40,483 nt of DNA, taken from Actinomycetota bacterium (GTDB lineage Bacteria > Actinomycetota > Acidimicrobiia > IMCC26256 > PALSA-555). Location: assembly GCA_016870595.1 (NCBI GenBank), contig VGBI01000012.1:1-40483 (forward strand). The letters run 5' to 3'. Position 1 is the first letter of the stretch, and every line of letters begins with the position of its first letter. The notes under the pieces were generated by a model that saw only the letters and a program-made list of their open reading frames with translations, did no database searches and had not been told where the DNA came from. The translations under genes were made by a program, and so were the position numbers. Shown here in pieces: positions 7,612-16,058 of the stretch.

Positions 7612-9261
7612 ATGACCAACGTCGCCGAGCTGATCCGGAGCCGGGCCGGGGACCCCCGGGCGGCCCTCCGGTTCGAGGACCGGTCCTGGACCTGGGCCGA
7701 GTACGTCGACGCCTGCAGCCGCCGGGCCGCGTACCTGCTCGACCGGCTCCCCGCCGGGCGGCCGCCCCACGTGGGCGTCCTGCTCGACAACACCCCCGAG
7801 TACCTGATGTGGCTGGGGGCCACCGCGCTGTCGGGCACCGTCCTCGTGGGGGTCAACCCCACCCGCCGGGGCGCCGAGCTCGCCCGTGACATCACCTACA
7901 CCGACTGCCAGATCGTGGTCACCGAGACCCGCCACCTGTCGCTCGTCGACGGCCTCGACCTCGGCGACGCCAACGGGAACCTCCTCGTGGTCGACGATCC
8001 CGCCTCGGCCGCCGCGCTCGACCCCTACCCGACCACGCCGCCAGAGGTCGAGGTCGACGAGGACGGCACCTACAACCTGCTGTTCACCTCGGGCACGAGC
8101 GGCGCGCCCAAGGCCTGCATCCTCTCGCAGCGCCGGCTGCTGTACAGCGCCACGATCCTGAGCGGGAACATGGGGCTGAGCGCCGACGACGTCTTCTACC
8201 TCGCGATGCCGCTGTTCCACTCCAACGCGGTGATCACGTCGTTCTGCCCGTGGGTGCTCGTCGGGTCGGTGGCCGTGCCCCGCCGGCGGTTCTCGGCCTC
8301 GGGCTTCCTGCCCGACGTCCGCAAGTACGGCGTCACGTACTTCAACTACGTCGGCAAGCCGCTCTCGTACATCCTGGCCACGCCCCCCCAGCCCGACGAC
8401 GCCGACAACACGCTGCGGCTCGCGTTCGGCAACGAGGCCGCCGACCTCGACATCGAGCGGTTCGAGACCCGGTTCGGCTGCCCCGTGGTCGACGGCTACG
8501 GCTCGACCGAAGGCGGCGCGCACGTGAACCGGAGCCCCGAGATGCCCAAGGGCGCACTCGGGATGCCCGCCGACGGCATCGTCGTGTGCGATCCCGAGAC
8601 GCTCGAGGAGATGCCCCGGGCCCGCTTCGACGCCCAGGGCCGGCTCCTGAACCCCGACGAGTGCATCGGGGAGATGGTCAACAAGAACGGCGCCGCGGGG
8701 TTCGAGGGCTACTACAAGAACGACGAGGCCAACCAGCAGCGGGTCCGCAACGGCTGGTACTGGACCGGCGACCTCGCCTACCGCGACGACGAGGGCTACA
8801 TCTACTTCGCCGGTCGCGACTTCGAGTGGATCCGGGTCGACGGCGAGAACTTCGCCGCCGCGCCGATCGAGCGCATCCTGGCCCGACACGAGTCGGTGGT
8901 GCTCGCCGCGGTCTACGCCGTCCCCGACGCCGAGGTCGGCGACCAGGTGATGGCCACGCTCCAGGTGCGACCCGGCACCGTCGTCGACCCGGCCGACTTC
9001 GACGAGTTCCTCGGCGAGCAGACCGACCTGGGCACGAAGTGGTCGCCCCGCTACGTGCGGGTGACCGAGGCGATGCCGGTGACCGAGAGCCAGAAGCCGC
9101 TCAAGCGCGTGCTGCGCCGCGAGCGGTGGGACACCGCCGAGCCCGTCTTCTGGCGCCCGGCCCGCGGGGCGGGGCTGGTCCCGATGACCGCGGCCGACCG
9201 GGAGACGCTCCTCGCCGAGTTCGCCCGCCACGAGCGCCTCGGCGCGCTCGACGCGGGCTGA
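7612..9261 (+). CDS. fadD17: Acyl-CoA ligase, FadD17-like (steroid side-chain type)
   Basis: 549 residues of the ANL (AMP-forming) superfamily. Visible motifs: phosphate loop LLFTSGTSGAPKA (156-168), PLFHSNAV (200-207), YGSTEGG (296-302), TGDLAYRDD (385-393), a hinge region near VDGENFAAAPIER (409-421) and the C-terminal catalytic lysine region SQKPLKRV (493-500). The text around PPHVGVLL, NPTRRGAELA, FEGYY and VDGEN closely resembles M. tuberculosis FadD17 as I remember it, a ligase that activates steroid carboxylates during cholesterol side-chain degradation. ATG 7612 has a good Shine-Dalgarno (AGGGGG). It is divergent from the iron operon and about 14 kb from the operon start at 23638, so the steroid role is inferred from similarity and gene content rather than operon membership. 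Confidence 0.9.
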   Translation: MTNVAELIRSRAGDPRAALRFEDRSWTWAEYVDACSRRAAYLLDRLPAGRPPHVGVLLDNTPEYLMWLGATALSGTVLVGVNPTRRGAELARDITYTDCQIVVTETRHLSLVDGLDLGDANGNLLVVDDPASAAALDPYPTTPPEVEVDEDGTYNLLFTSGTSGAPKACILSQRRLLYSATILSGNMGLSADDVFYLAMPLFHSNAVITSFCPWVLVGSVAVPRRRFSASGFLPDVRKYGVTYFNYVGKPLSYILATPPQPDDADNTLRLAFGNEAADLDIERFETRFGCPVVDGYGSTEGGAHVNRSPEMPKGALGMPADGIVVCDPETLEEMPRARFDAQGRLLNPDECIGEMVNKNGAAGFEGYYKNDEANQQRVRNGWYWTGDLAYRDDEGYIYFAGRDFEWIRVDGENFAAAPIERILARHESVVLAAVYAVPDAEVGDQVMATLQVRPGTVVDPADFDEFLGEQTDLGTKWSPRYVRVTEAMPVTESQKPLKRVLRRERWDTAEPVFWRPARGAGLVPMTAADRETLLAEFARHERLGALDAG

Positions 9262-9265
9262 GCGG

Positions 9266-10141
9266 TCACGCCAGCGGCCGGAACCGCACGCCGCCGCCCG
9301 GACCCGTCACGAGGTGACCCGCCGTCGGCGGCGGGAAGTGCGTCCCGATCACCAGCACGTCGCGGTCGCAGCACTCGGCCACGAGCGCATGCCGCGTGGC
9401 GCTCGACCGCGCCCGGTCGTGGTCGACACGGGTGAACCAGTCCGGCTCGGCCAGCTGCACGGGGCTGTGGACGCAGTCGCCGGTGATGCAGGCCTCGGCG
9501 CCGCCCGAGCGGATGCGGACCGAGACGTGCCCGGGCGAGTGCCCGGGCGTGGGCATCAGCGCGACGTCGTCGGTGATCGCGTGGTCGGGGTCGACCAGGT
9601 CCACCACGCCGGCGTCGACCAGGGGCAGCACCGCGTCGGCGAACGACACCGCCGACTGCGCCGCCCACGCCTCGGGTCCCGCGTCACGCCAGTGCTCGTA
9701 CTCGGTGCGGGCCAGCACGTAGCGGGCGTTCGGGAAGGTGGGCACCCACCCGGTCCCGTCCCAGGTGGTGTTCCAGCCGACGTGATCGAAGTGCAGATGG
9801 GTGCACACCACGACGTCGACCTCGTCGGGACCGAACCCCGCCGCGGTGAGGGCGGTGAGGAAGCCGCCGTCGTCGGCCAGGTGGGAGAAGGGCTCCGGCA
9901 GCGGTCGCTGCCCGACGCAGGTGTCGACGAGGATGCGCCGTCCCGCCGATTCCACCCCGAGCGCCTGGATCACGATCCGCACCTCCCCGGCGGGCGTCAG
10001 CGCCCACGGCTGGAGCCAGTCGTGCGCCGCGAGGGCGGTGTCGGTCGCCGACGGGAAGAAGGCGGCCGCCGGGATCGCCGTCGCCCGCTCCACCACCGGG
10101 GTCACCCGCACCGCCCCCACCGCCCAGCCCAACTCGGACAT
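9266..10141 (-). CDS. Metallo-beta-lactamase-fold hydrolase
   Basis: 291 residues. The zinc-binding motif THLHFDHVG is at 114-122 (HxHxDH). Downstream are PTPGHSPGH (third His), ITGDCVHSP (bridging Asp) and a final GTHFPPP, completing the MBL ligand set. It resembles the AHL-lactonase/esterase-like MBL group rather than true beta-lactamases, and there is no signal peptide. ATG 10141 is preceded by GGGGGAG at suitable distance. It is convergent with the ligase gene, separated by only four bases. It may hydrolyse a lactone or thioester produced in the surrounding pathways; this is an inference with no direct support. Confidence 0.9.
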   Translation of the reverse strand: MSELGWAVGAVRVTPVVERATAIPAAAFFPSATDTALAAHDWLQPWALTPAGEVRIVIQALGVESAGRRILVDTCVGQRPLPEPFSHLADDGGFLTALTAAGFGPDEVDVVVCTHLHFDHVGWNTTWDGTGWVPTFPNARYVLARTEYEHWRDAGPEAWAAQSAVSFADAVLPLVDAGVVDLVDPDHAITDDVALMPTPGHSPGHVSVRIRSGGAEACITGDCVHSPVQLAEPDWFTRVDHDRARSSATRHALVAECCDRDVLVIGTHFPPPTAGHLVTGPGGGVRFRPLA

Positions 10142-10165
10142 GTGCCCGCTCCCCCGTCGACCCGA

Positions 10166-10171
10166 TACGGT
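10166..10171 (+). promoter_or_regulatory. Candidate -10 element TACGGT
   Basis: TACGGT fits the actinobacterial TANNNT -10 and lies 65 bases before the ATG of the SDR at 10237. The same hexamer appears upstream of the genes at 26502 and, on the minus strand, 13425. Confidence 0.4.
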
Positions 10172-10236
10172 CCCCCGGCATCCTCGCAGACCGCACCGCC
10201 GACCCCGGCGGTGCCGAGCCGTCCAGGAGTCCGACC

Positions 10237-11268
10237 ATGCCCGACGACCCCACCCCGCCGAGCGCCGCCCTGCTCGAGCCCAGCGCCACCCCCGAGGCCG
10301 ACCGCATGCTGGCCGGCCGGGTCGCGGTGGTCACCGGCGGCGGTCGCGGGATCGGCCGCGCCCACGCGATGCGCCTCGCCGCGTACGGCGCCAAGGTGGT
10401 GGTCAACGACCTCGGCGTCAACACCGACGGCACGCCCTCCGACGAGGCCCCGGCCGAGCAGGTCGCGGCCGAGATCCGCGCCGCGGGCGGGGAAGCGGTC
10501 ACCGACGGTCACGACATCTCCACCGCCGCCGGCGGCGAGGCGGTCGTGCAGCGGGCGATCGACGAGTGGGGTCGCATCGACGTCGTGGTGAACAACGCGG
10601 GCTTCGGGCGGCCCCGAATGGTCTACAACCTCTCCGAGGCCGAGTGGGACGACGTCATCCGGGTGCACCTCAAGGGCACGTTCTCGGTGACCGCCCCCGC
10701 CACCCGCTGGTGGCGCAGCGAGCACAAGGCGGGCCGGGCCGTGTACGGACGGGTCGTCAACACCTCGACCGGCCTGCTGCTCATGGCCGGGGCAGGGCAG
10801 TCGAACTACACCGCGGCCAAGGCGGGGTGCCTGGCCTTCACCGAGGCGATCGCCACCGAGCTCGCCCCCATCGGCGCCACCGCGAACTGCATCCTCCCCG
10901 GGGCCCGGACCCGGCTCGCGGCGGTGGGCTGGCGCACCGCCCGCAACGCCGGCACCGGCCCGGGCACCTTCGACCACCAGAGCCCGGTGCACGTGGCCGA
11001 GCTGGTCTGCTACCTCGCCTCGCCGTACGCGCAGTGGATCAGCGGGCAGGCGTTCACGGTGAGCGGCGGCCTCATCCAGCACGTCGCGACCTTCGTCGCG
11101 CAGGAGCGCATCCACCGCGACGACCGGGGCTGGGCCGTCGGCGACCTCAAGGACGAGGTTCCGCGCATGTTCGGCGCCGGGCCGCACCGCTCCGACCCGC
11201 CCCCCAGGGAGTGGCAGGACCGGTACCGGGCCAAGGGCGGCTCGGCCACCAGCCCCGACGGCGGCTGA
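10237..11268 (+). CDS. SDR of the HSD17B4/MFE-2 dehydrogenase type
   Basis: 343 residues, longer than a typical SDR because of an N-terminal extension and about 60 extra C-terminal residues. Motifs: TGGGRGIG (33-40) followed by RAHAMRLAAYGAKVVVNDLG, a stretch characteristic of (3R)-hydroxyacyl-CoA dehydrogenase domains of peroxisomal multifunctional enzyme 2 / 17beta-HSD4; then NNAGF, NTSTG with the catalytic Ser, and NYTAAK with Tyr and Lys. It would oxidise a 3-hydroxyacyl-CoA. In a window with steroid side-chain genes a role in side-chain beta-oxidation (Hsd4-like) is plausible but not shown. ATG 10237 is preceded by AGGAG. It is convergent with a P450 gene nine bases away. Confidence 0.9.
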   Translation: MPDDPTPPSAALLEPSATPEADRMLAGRVAVVTGGGRGIGRAHAMRLAAYGAKVVVNDLGVNTDGTPSDEAPAEQVAAEIRAAGGEAVTDGHDISTAAGGEAVVQRAIDEWGRIDVVVNNAGFGRPRMVYNLSEAEWDDVIRVHLKGTFSVTAPATRWWRSEHKAGRAVYGRVVNTSTGLLLMAGAGQSNYTAAKAGCLAFTEAIATELAPIGATANCILPGARTRLAAVGWRTARNAGTGPGTFDHQSPVHVAELVCYLASPYAQWISGQAFTVSGGLIQHVATFVAQERIHRDDRGWAVGDLKDEVPRMFGAGPHRSDPPPREWQDRYRAKGGSATSPDGG

Positions 11269-11284
11269 GCCCCGGAATCAGCCG
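11262..11284. terminator. Shared hairpin between convergent SDR and P450 genes
   Basis: CGGCTGA (11262-11268) and TCAGCCG (11278-11284) are perfect complements around a nine-base loop. The TGA stops of both genes lie inside the stems. No T-tract follows. Confidence 0.5.
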
Positions 11285-12507
11285 AAGACGACCGGGAGCG
11301 CCGCCGGCGCCCGGAACGCGAGCCCGCTCACGTGCACGTCCTCGGCCGTCGGGTCGAGCGCGAGCCCCGGGAGGTCGAGCACGGCGTTGACCGCGACCGC
11401 GGTCTCCATCCGGGCGAGGTGCATCCCGAGGCACATGTGGGGACCGAAGGCGAAGGCCATGTGCTGCTTGGGGTCGCGGTGCAGGTCGAACTCGTCGGGC
11501 CGGTCCCAGCGGGCGGGGTCGCGGTTGGCCGCGGCCATGCACACGTGCACCGGCGAGCCGGCCGGGATCAGCACGCCCTCCACCACGGTGTCGCGGGTGC
11601 ACGTGCGCCCGATGCTCGTGAGGGGCGGGTCCCAGCGGATGCCCTCCTCGATCGCCTGGGGCATCAGCGACCGGTCGTCGCGCAGCGCCGCGAGCTGATC
11701 GGGGTTGCTGAGCAGGCCGATCATGAGGTTGCTCGACGAGCGGTAGGTGGTCTCGGCCCCGGCCGGGAGCAGCAACCGCAGGAACGCGATGATCTCGTCG
11801 TCGGTGAGGCGCTGCCCGTCGAGCTCGGCCTGGGCGAGGACGCTGATGAGGTCGTGGCGCGGGGCGGCCCGGCGCTCGGTGATGATCCCCTGGAAGTAGT
11901 CGTAGAGCCAGGCCGAGGCGTTGAGCCCGGTCTCGATGTTCGACGCGATCGAGATGAGCTCGACCGCCTTCTTGTGGAATGCAGGGAGGTCCTCGGTCGG
12001 GAGACCGATCATCTCGGCGATCACGGTGACCGGGAACGGGAACAGCAGCTCGCGCACGAGGTCGGCCGAGCCCCGGTCACGGAACTCGGCGACGTGGCGC
12101 TCCACCACCGGCCGCACGATCTCGGCTTCCCAGGTCTCCATCGCCTTGCGCGTGAACGCCTGCTGGATCAGCGCGCGGTAGGCGTGGTGCTCGGGCTCGT
12201 CCATCTCGAGGATCGAGTGGCCGAACACGAGGCCGATGGTGTTGGCGTACCCGGCCGACGAGAACGTCTCGCCGTCGCGCAGGATCTGCTGCACCGCCGC
12301 GTAGGTGAGCGGGGTGTACGGGGTCTGCGTGAGGAGGGCGTCCTCCACTGATGCCACCCCGAACCGCTCGGCGAGCGACCCGGCGTGGACCGGCGTCTGG
12401 GCCCGCAACTCGGCCCAGACCGGATACGGGTCCCGGACCGCCCCGATTCCGGCGGCGGCGTCGAACTCGGCGAACGGGTCGGACTCGGGGGTGCTGTCGG
12501 TCGTCAT
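11278..12507 (-). CDS. Cytochrome P450
   Basis: 409 residues, a soluble bacterial class I P450. Visible motifs: I-helix AGAETT (249-254), the ExxR pair E289-R292 in EEGIRW, and the heme-binding loop FAFGPHMCLG with the thiolate Cys359. Helix C region HHAYRALIQQAF is also typical. It needs a ferredoxin and reductase that are not in the window. ATG 12507 is chosen because the sequence before it (from a GTG at 12543) is low-complexity proline/alanine and begins a P450-unlike stretch. It does not share the strong CYP125 signatures of the P450 at 31651, so I do not assign a substrate; a sterol or fatty-acid substrate would fit the surroundings. Confidence 0.92.
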   Translation of the reverse strand: MTTDSTPESDPFAEFDAAAGIGAVRDPYPVWAELRAQTPVHAGSLAERFGVASVEDALLTQTPYTPLTYAAVQQILRDGETFSSAGYANTIGLVFGHSILEMDEPEHHAYRALIQQAFTRKAMETWEAEIVRPVVERHVAEFRDRGSADLVRELLFPFPVTVIAEMIGLPTEDLPAFHKKAVELISIASNIETGLNASAWLYDYFQGIITERRAAPRHDLISVLAQAELDGQRLTDDEIIAFLRLLLPAGAETTYRSSSNLMIGLLSNPDQLAALRDDRSLMPQAIEEGIRWDPPLTSIGRTCTRDTVVEGVLIPAGSPVHVCMAAANRDPARWDRPDEFDLHRDPKQHMAFAFGPHMCLGMHLARMETAVAVNAVLDLPGLALDPTAEDVHVSGLAFRAPAALPVVFG

Positions 12508-12573
12508 GACCCCAGCCTGCCACGCCGGCGGGGCGCCCGGCACCCCGATGTCCCACCCGAACGGCCGCCCGCC

Positions 12574-12612
12574 GGGCCCCGGGCCCCGGGCCCCGGGCCC
12601 CGGGCCCCGGGC
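12574..12612. repeat. 7-bp tandem repeat GGGCCCC
   Basis: Five copies of GGGCCCC (12574-12608) plus a partial copy lie just after the thioesterase stop codon and before the P450 start. The unit is self-complementary, so the array can fold in many registers and may act as a crude terminator for the thioesterase gene. Confidence 0.85.
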
Positions 12613-13425
12613 TCAGGATGCGGGCGGCATCACCGGCTCGGCCCGCAGCAGGTGCTCCTGGGCCAGCGACGCGACGAGCCGCCCGGCCTCGTCGCGCAGC
12701 ACCCCCCGGTAGAGCGCCCGCCCCGGGGTCGCCTTCCAGGGCTCGAGGTCGAGGCGGAGCCAGGCGTCGGCCCGGGCCGGCTCGTGCAGCCAGAGGGCGT
12801 GGTCGATGCTCGGCCCACCCTGCCCCGACGTCCCGGGGACCACCGTGCGCCCGAAGCCGGTGCCGAGGTCCGACAGGTACGCGAGGGCGCAGGCCTGGAC
12901 CATCGGGTCGTCGGGGAGGGGGTGGGCGGTGCGCACCCACAGCCGGTCGGAGTAGAGCTGGCGCCCGTCGACCACCTCGGTCATCGTGATCTGGCGCACC
13001 TCGAGGAGCTCGTCGTTGCCGGAGCGGGCGCACGCATCGGGGGGCGGCGCCGGGAGCGGCCCGACGTCCTCGAAGCGGTGCTCGGCCGCCCCGGTGGAGA
13101 ACGACGCCAGCATCGAGAAGATGACCTCGCCGTCCTGGAGGGCCGCCACGTGGCGGGCGGAGAAGGAGCGCCCGTCGCGGTCGCGGTCCACCCGCAGGAC
13201 CACCGGGAGGTCGATCCGGCCCGGGCGCAGGAAGTAGCCGTGCAGGGAGTGGGGCAGGCGCCCGTCGGGCACCGTGCGGCCCGCAGCCATCAGCGCCTGC
13301 GCGCACACCTGGCCCCCGAACAGCGACGGGCGGATCTTGGCCGCCACGGTGTTGGCCCCCCGGTAGAGGTCCCGGTCGAGCGGCTCGAGGGCAAGGGTGG
13401 CGGCGAGGTCGGTCGCGTACTCCAT
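12613..13425 (-). CDS. Acyl-CoA thioesterase II (TesB-like)
   Basis: 270 residues with two hot-dog domains. The first domain has FGGQVCAQALMAA and LHGYFLRPG, the second has AYLSDLG (Asp187), SIDHALWLHEP (Asp208, His209) and SLAQEHLLR (Gln256). These match the TesB pattern in which Asp, Thr/Ser and Gln form the catalytic set. It hydrolyses acyl-CoA to free acid and CoA. ATG 13425 has no Shine-Dalgarno sequence but TACGGT lies at exactly -12 to -7 on the minus strand, so the mRNA is probably leaderless. It is divergent from an amidohydrolase gene; it could release CoA from dead-end acyl-CoAs of the steroid or fatty-acid pathways. Confidence 0.92.
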   Translation of the reverse strand: MEYATDLAATLALEPLDRDLYRGANTVAAKIRPSLFGGQVCAQALMAAGRTVPDGRLPHSLHGYFLRPGRIDLPVVLRVDRDRDGRSFSARHVAALQDGEVIFSMLASFSTGAAEHRFEDVGPLPAPPPDACARSGNDELLEVRQITMTEVVDGRQLYSDRLWVRTAHPLPDDPMVQACALAYLSDLGTGFGRTVVPGTSGQGGPSIDHALWLHEPARADAWLRLDLEPWKATPGRALYRGVLRDEAGRLVASLAQEHLLRAEPVMPPAS

Positions 13426-13430
13426 CGCCC

Positions 13431-13446
13431 GACCGTAGTATCGGTC
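13431..13446. promoter_or_regulatory. Overlapping divergent -10 elements in an inverted repeat
   Basis: GACCG-TAGTAT-CGGTC is a perfect 5-bp inverted repeat with a 6-base centre. It holds a plus-strand -10 (TAGTAT, 13436-13441; start near 13448, before the GAGGAGGAG of the amidohydrolase) and a minus-strand -10 (TACGGT, 13437-13432; start at 13425, the thioesterase ATG). The two boxes share the central TA. Confidence 0.5.
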
Positions 13447-13470
13447 CGGTTCGACGAGGAGGAGCAGACC

Positions 13471-14652
13471 ATGGCCGACCCGCAGACCGGATCCCCCCGC
13501 ACCGGCGCCCTGCGCACCGCAGCGCGGGAACCCGACGACATGATCTGGGCCAACTCCGGCGACTCCCACCTGGTGGAGCCGGCCGACCTGTGGCGCACGG
13601 CCCTCAGCCCGGACCTCGCCGACCGCATGCCCCGCAGCGAGTTCGACCTCGAGCGCGGCTTCGAGACCATCTTCGTCGACGGCCAGTCGTTCGAGCGCCG
13701 CATCCCGAAGGCGTTCAGCCTGCGCGACCACGAGGGCAACGGCCTCGGCGACCGCGTCGGCCGGGGCAACGACCCCGTCCTGCGGCTCGAGGACCTCGAC
13801 TCGGAGGGGATCTGGGCCGAGCTCATCTACCCCTCGATCGGCTTCTGGATGTCGTCGATCCACGACCCCGAGCTGCTCGCGGCGGGCTGCCGGGCCATCA
13901 ACGACTGGGCGATCGAGTTCCAGGCCCACTCCCCCCGCTTCGTGTGCACCGCGACCCTGCCGCTGCTCACGGTCGAGACGGCAGTCGCCGAGCTCGAGCG
14001 GGCGGCCGACCTCGGATACCGGGCCGCGTACTGCTCGGTCGCCCCGCCCACCGCCGAGGACTGGACCGATCCGGTGTGGGAGCCCCTCTGGGCCACGCTC
14101 GAGGAGACCGGCCTCGTGCTCGGCTACCACATCGGCACCGAGCCCCACGATGCCGCCGGGTTCCACGGCAACTACTACCGCGGACCGGGTGGCGCGATCC
14201 TCAACTACATGGAGACCACCTACGGCGGGCAGCGCGCGGTGGCGAAGATGATCGCGAGCGGCGTGTTCGACCGCTACCCGGGGCTGCGGGTGATCGTCTC
14301 CGAGGGTGGCGCGACCTGGGGGCCGTTCGTGGCCGACCGCCTCGACGAGGGGTACCGCCAGCACGCGTCCGCTGTGCGCCCCACGCTGTCGCGGCTCCCG
14401 AGCGAGTACCTCTACGAGCACGTCTACGCCTCGTTCCAGCACGACCGGTCGGCCCCGGCGGCCAACTGGGCGATGGGCTGGCGCAACGTGTGCTGGGGCA
14501 GCGACTACCCCCACCTCGAGGGCACGTTCGGCCACACGCAGAAGACGCTGCACGAGCTCTTCGACGACGTCGACCCCGCGACCCGGCGCCGCATCACCAT
14601 CGAGACGTTCGAGGAGCTGTTCCCCCACGTCCCGGCGGCCCCGGGCACCTGA
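13471..14652 (+). CDS. Amidohydrolase-2 family protein
   Basis: 393 residues. The N-terminal strand has NSGDSHLVEP (about 28-37), giving a single Asp/His metal-binding pair as in the other family member at 2384-3577. Later strands contain GYHIGTEP, VSEGGATWGP and CWGSDYPHLEG with the conserved Asp. The family comprises metal-dependent hydrolases and decarboxylases in a TIM barrel. ATG 13471 is chosen over earlier in-frame starts because it follows a strong GAGGAGGAG Shine-Dalgarno and homology begins soon after. It is followed 14 bp later by an M20 peptidase and probably shares its transcript. Substrate unknown. Confidence 0.92.
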   Translation: MADPQTGSPRTGALRTAAREPDDMIWANSGDSHLVEPADLWRTALSPDLADRMPRSEFDLERGFETIFVDGQSFERRIPKAFSLRDHEGNGLGDRVGRGNDPVLRLEDLDSEGIWAELIYPSIGFWMSSIHDPELLAAGCRAINDWAIEFQAHSPRFVCTATLPLLTVETAVAELERAADLGYRAAYCSVAPPTAEDWTDPVWEPLWATLEETGLVLGYHIGTEPHDAAGFHGNYYRGPGGAILNYMETTYGGQRAVAKMIASGVFDRYPGLRVIVSEGGATWGPFVADRLDEGYRQHASAVRPTLSRLPSEYLYEHVYASFQHDRSAPAANWAMGWRNVCWGSDYPHLEGTFGHTQKTLHELFDDVDPATRRRITIETFEELFPHVPAAPGT

Positions 14653-14666
14653 GCCGGGCCCGGCCC

Positions 14667-16058
14667 GTGCCTCCCGGTCCCGCCGCGCTCGACGCCGCCG
14701 TCGCTGCGGCAGCCGCCGACGTGCCGGCGGCACGCGCCGAGCTCGAGGCGCTCGTCCGCATCCCGAGCATCAGCGCGGATCCGGCCCGGGCGGCTGACGT
14801 CGTCGCCAGCGCCGAGGCGACCGCCGCGCTGCTCGAGGCGTCGGGGCTCGAGCACGTGCGCCTCGCCACGGTCGACGACGCGCCCCCGTGCGTCATCGGC
14901 GAGTGGGGTCATCACCCCGATGCACCCACGGTGCTGCTCTACGCCCACCACGACGTGCAGCCACCCGGCTTCGTCGACCGGTGGACCAGCGACCCGTTCA
15001 CGCCGGTCGAACGCGACGGTCGGCTCTTCGGCCGGGGCACCGCCGACGACAAGGCCGGCGCGGTCGCCCACGCCGCGGCGGTGCGGGCCTGGCTGCGCAC
15101 CGCCGGGACCCTGCCCTGCAACGTCAAGGTGCTGGTCGAGGGCGAGGAGGAGATCGGCTCACCCCGGCTGGGTCGCTTCCTCGCCGAGTACGGCGAGGCG
15201 CTCGCCGCCGACGTCCTCCTCCTCGCCGACGCCGGCAACTGGGCCGTGGGCACCCCCGGGCTCACCTATTCGCTGCGCGGCCTGGCCGGCGGGACCGTGC
15301 GCCTGCGCTCGGCCGGGAGCCCGTTGCACTCGGGCATGACCGGCGGCGTCGCCCCCGACCCGGTGATGGCCCTGGCCCGGCTGCTCGCCTCGCTCGTCGA
15401 CGAGCACGGGGACCCCGCCTTCGACGGGTGCTACGACGACTGGCGACCGCCCGGACCGGACGAGCGGGCCCGCCTGGCCGCCCTGGCCACGGACCCGGCG
15501 ACGTTCCACGCCACCTGGGGGCTCCTGCCCGGGGTCGGGTTCGCGGGCGACGACGCGATCGACGTGCTCGAGCGCCTGTGGCTCCGACCGGTCGTGACCG
15601 TCGTCGGGATCGACGGTCATCCCATCGCGGGCTCGTCGAACCAGATCGTGTCCGAGGCGGCCGCCCGCATCAGCGTCCGGGTCGCCACCGGCCAGGACCC
15701 CCACCGGATCAACGCCGCCCTCGCCGCGCACCTGGAGCGCCGGGTGCCGTTCGGGCTCGAGTGCACGTTCACCCCCGGTGAGGCCACGCCGGCGTGGCGC
15801 TGCGAGCCCACGGGCCCGGCGTTCGACGCGGCCGGCCGGGCCCTGCGCGAGGCGTTCGCGACCGAGCCGGTCCTCATGGGCGTGGGCGCCACGATCCCGT
15901 TCGTCGGACCGTTCGCCGACGCGTTCGGCGGGATCCCCGCCCTGCTCCTCGGTCCGGCCGACCCGGGCAGCCGCATCCACGGCGAGGACGAGAGCCTCCA
16001 CCTGGGCGACTGGGCCCGGCTCATCGAGGCGGAGACCCGCCTCCTCGCCTACCTCTGA
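14667..16058 (+). CDS. M20 family metallopeptidase/dipeptidase
   Basis: 463 residues. Metal ligands are visible in YAHHDVQPP (92-100), GRGTADDK (122-129) and EGEEEIGSP (158-166); the last contains the catalytic and ligand glutamates. The dimerisation (lid) domain begins near SAGSPLHSGMTGG and the C-terminal ligand His lies in GSRIHGEDES. This is the CPG2/ArgE/DapE-type M20 family, which cleaves dipeptides, N-acyl amino acids or carbamoyl compounds. GTG 14667 is the first start after the amidohydrolase stop; a GTG 17 codons later is also possible because no strong Shine-Dalgarno is seen. The last 38 bases overlap the 3' end of ltp2 on the other strand. Substrate unknown. Confidence 0.9.
   Translation: MPPGPAALDAAVAAAAADVPAARAELEALVRIPSISADPARAADVVASAEATAALLEASGLEHVRLATVDDAPPCVIGEWGHHPDAPTVLLYAHHDVQPPGFVDRWTSDPFTPVERDGRLFGRGTADDKAGAVAHAAAVRAWLRTAGTLPCNVKVLVEGEEEIGSPRLGRFLAEYGEALAADVLLLADAGNWAVGTPGLTYSLRGLAGGTVRLRSAGSPLHSGMTGGVAPDPVMALARLLASLVDEHGDPAFDGCYDDWRPPGPDERARLAALATDPATFHATWGLLPGVGFAGDDAIDVLERLWLRPVVTVVGIDGHPIAGSSNQIVSEAAARISVRVATGQDPHRINAALAAHLERRVPFGLECTFTPGEATPAWRCEPTGPAFDAAGRALREAFATEPVLMGVGATIPFVGPFADAFGGIPALLLGPADPGSRIHGEDESLHLGDWARLIEAETRLLAYL

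Noticed and set aside
12613-14733. Single 706-residue protein fusing the thioesterase to an N-terminal extension
   Set aside because: The extra part is antisense to the amidohydrolase gene. TesB homology begins at 13425, where a leaderless promoter also fits.
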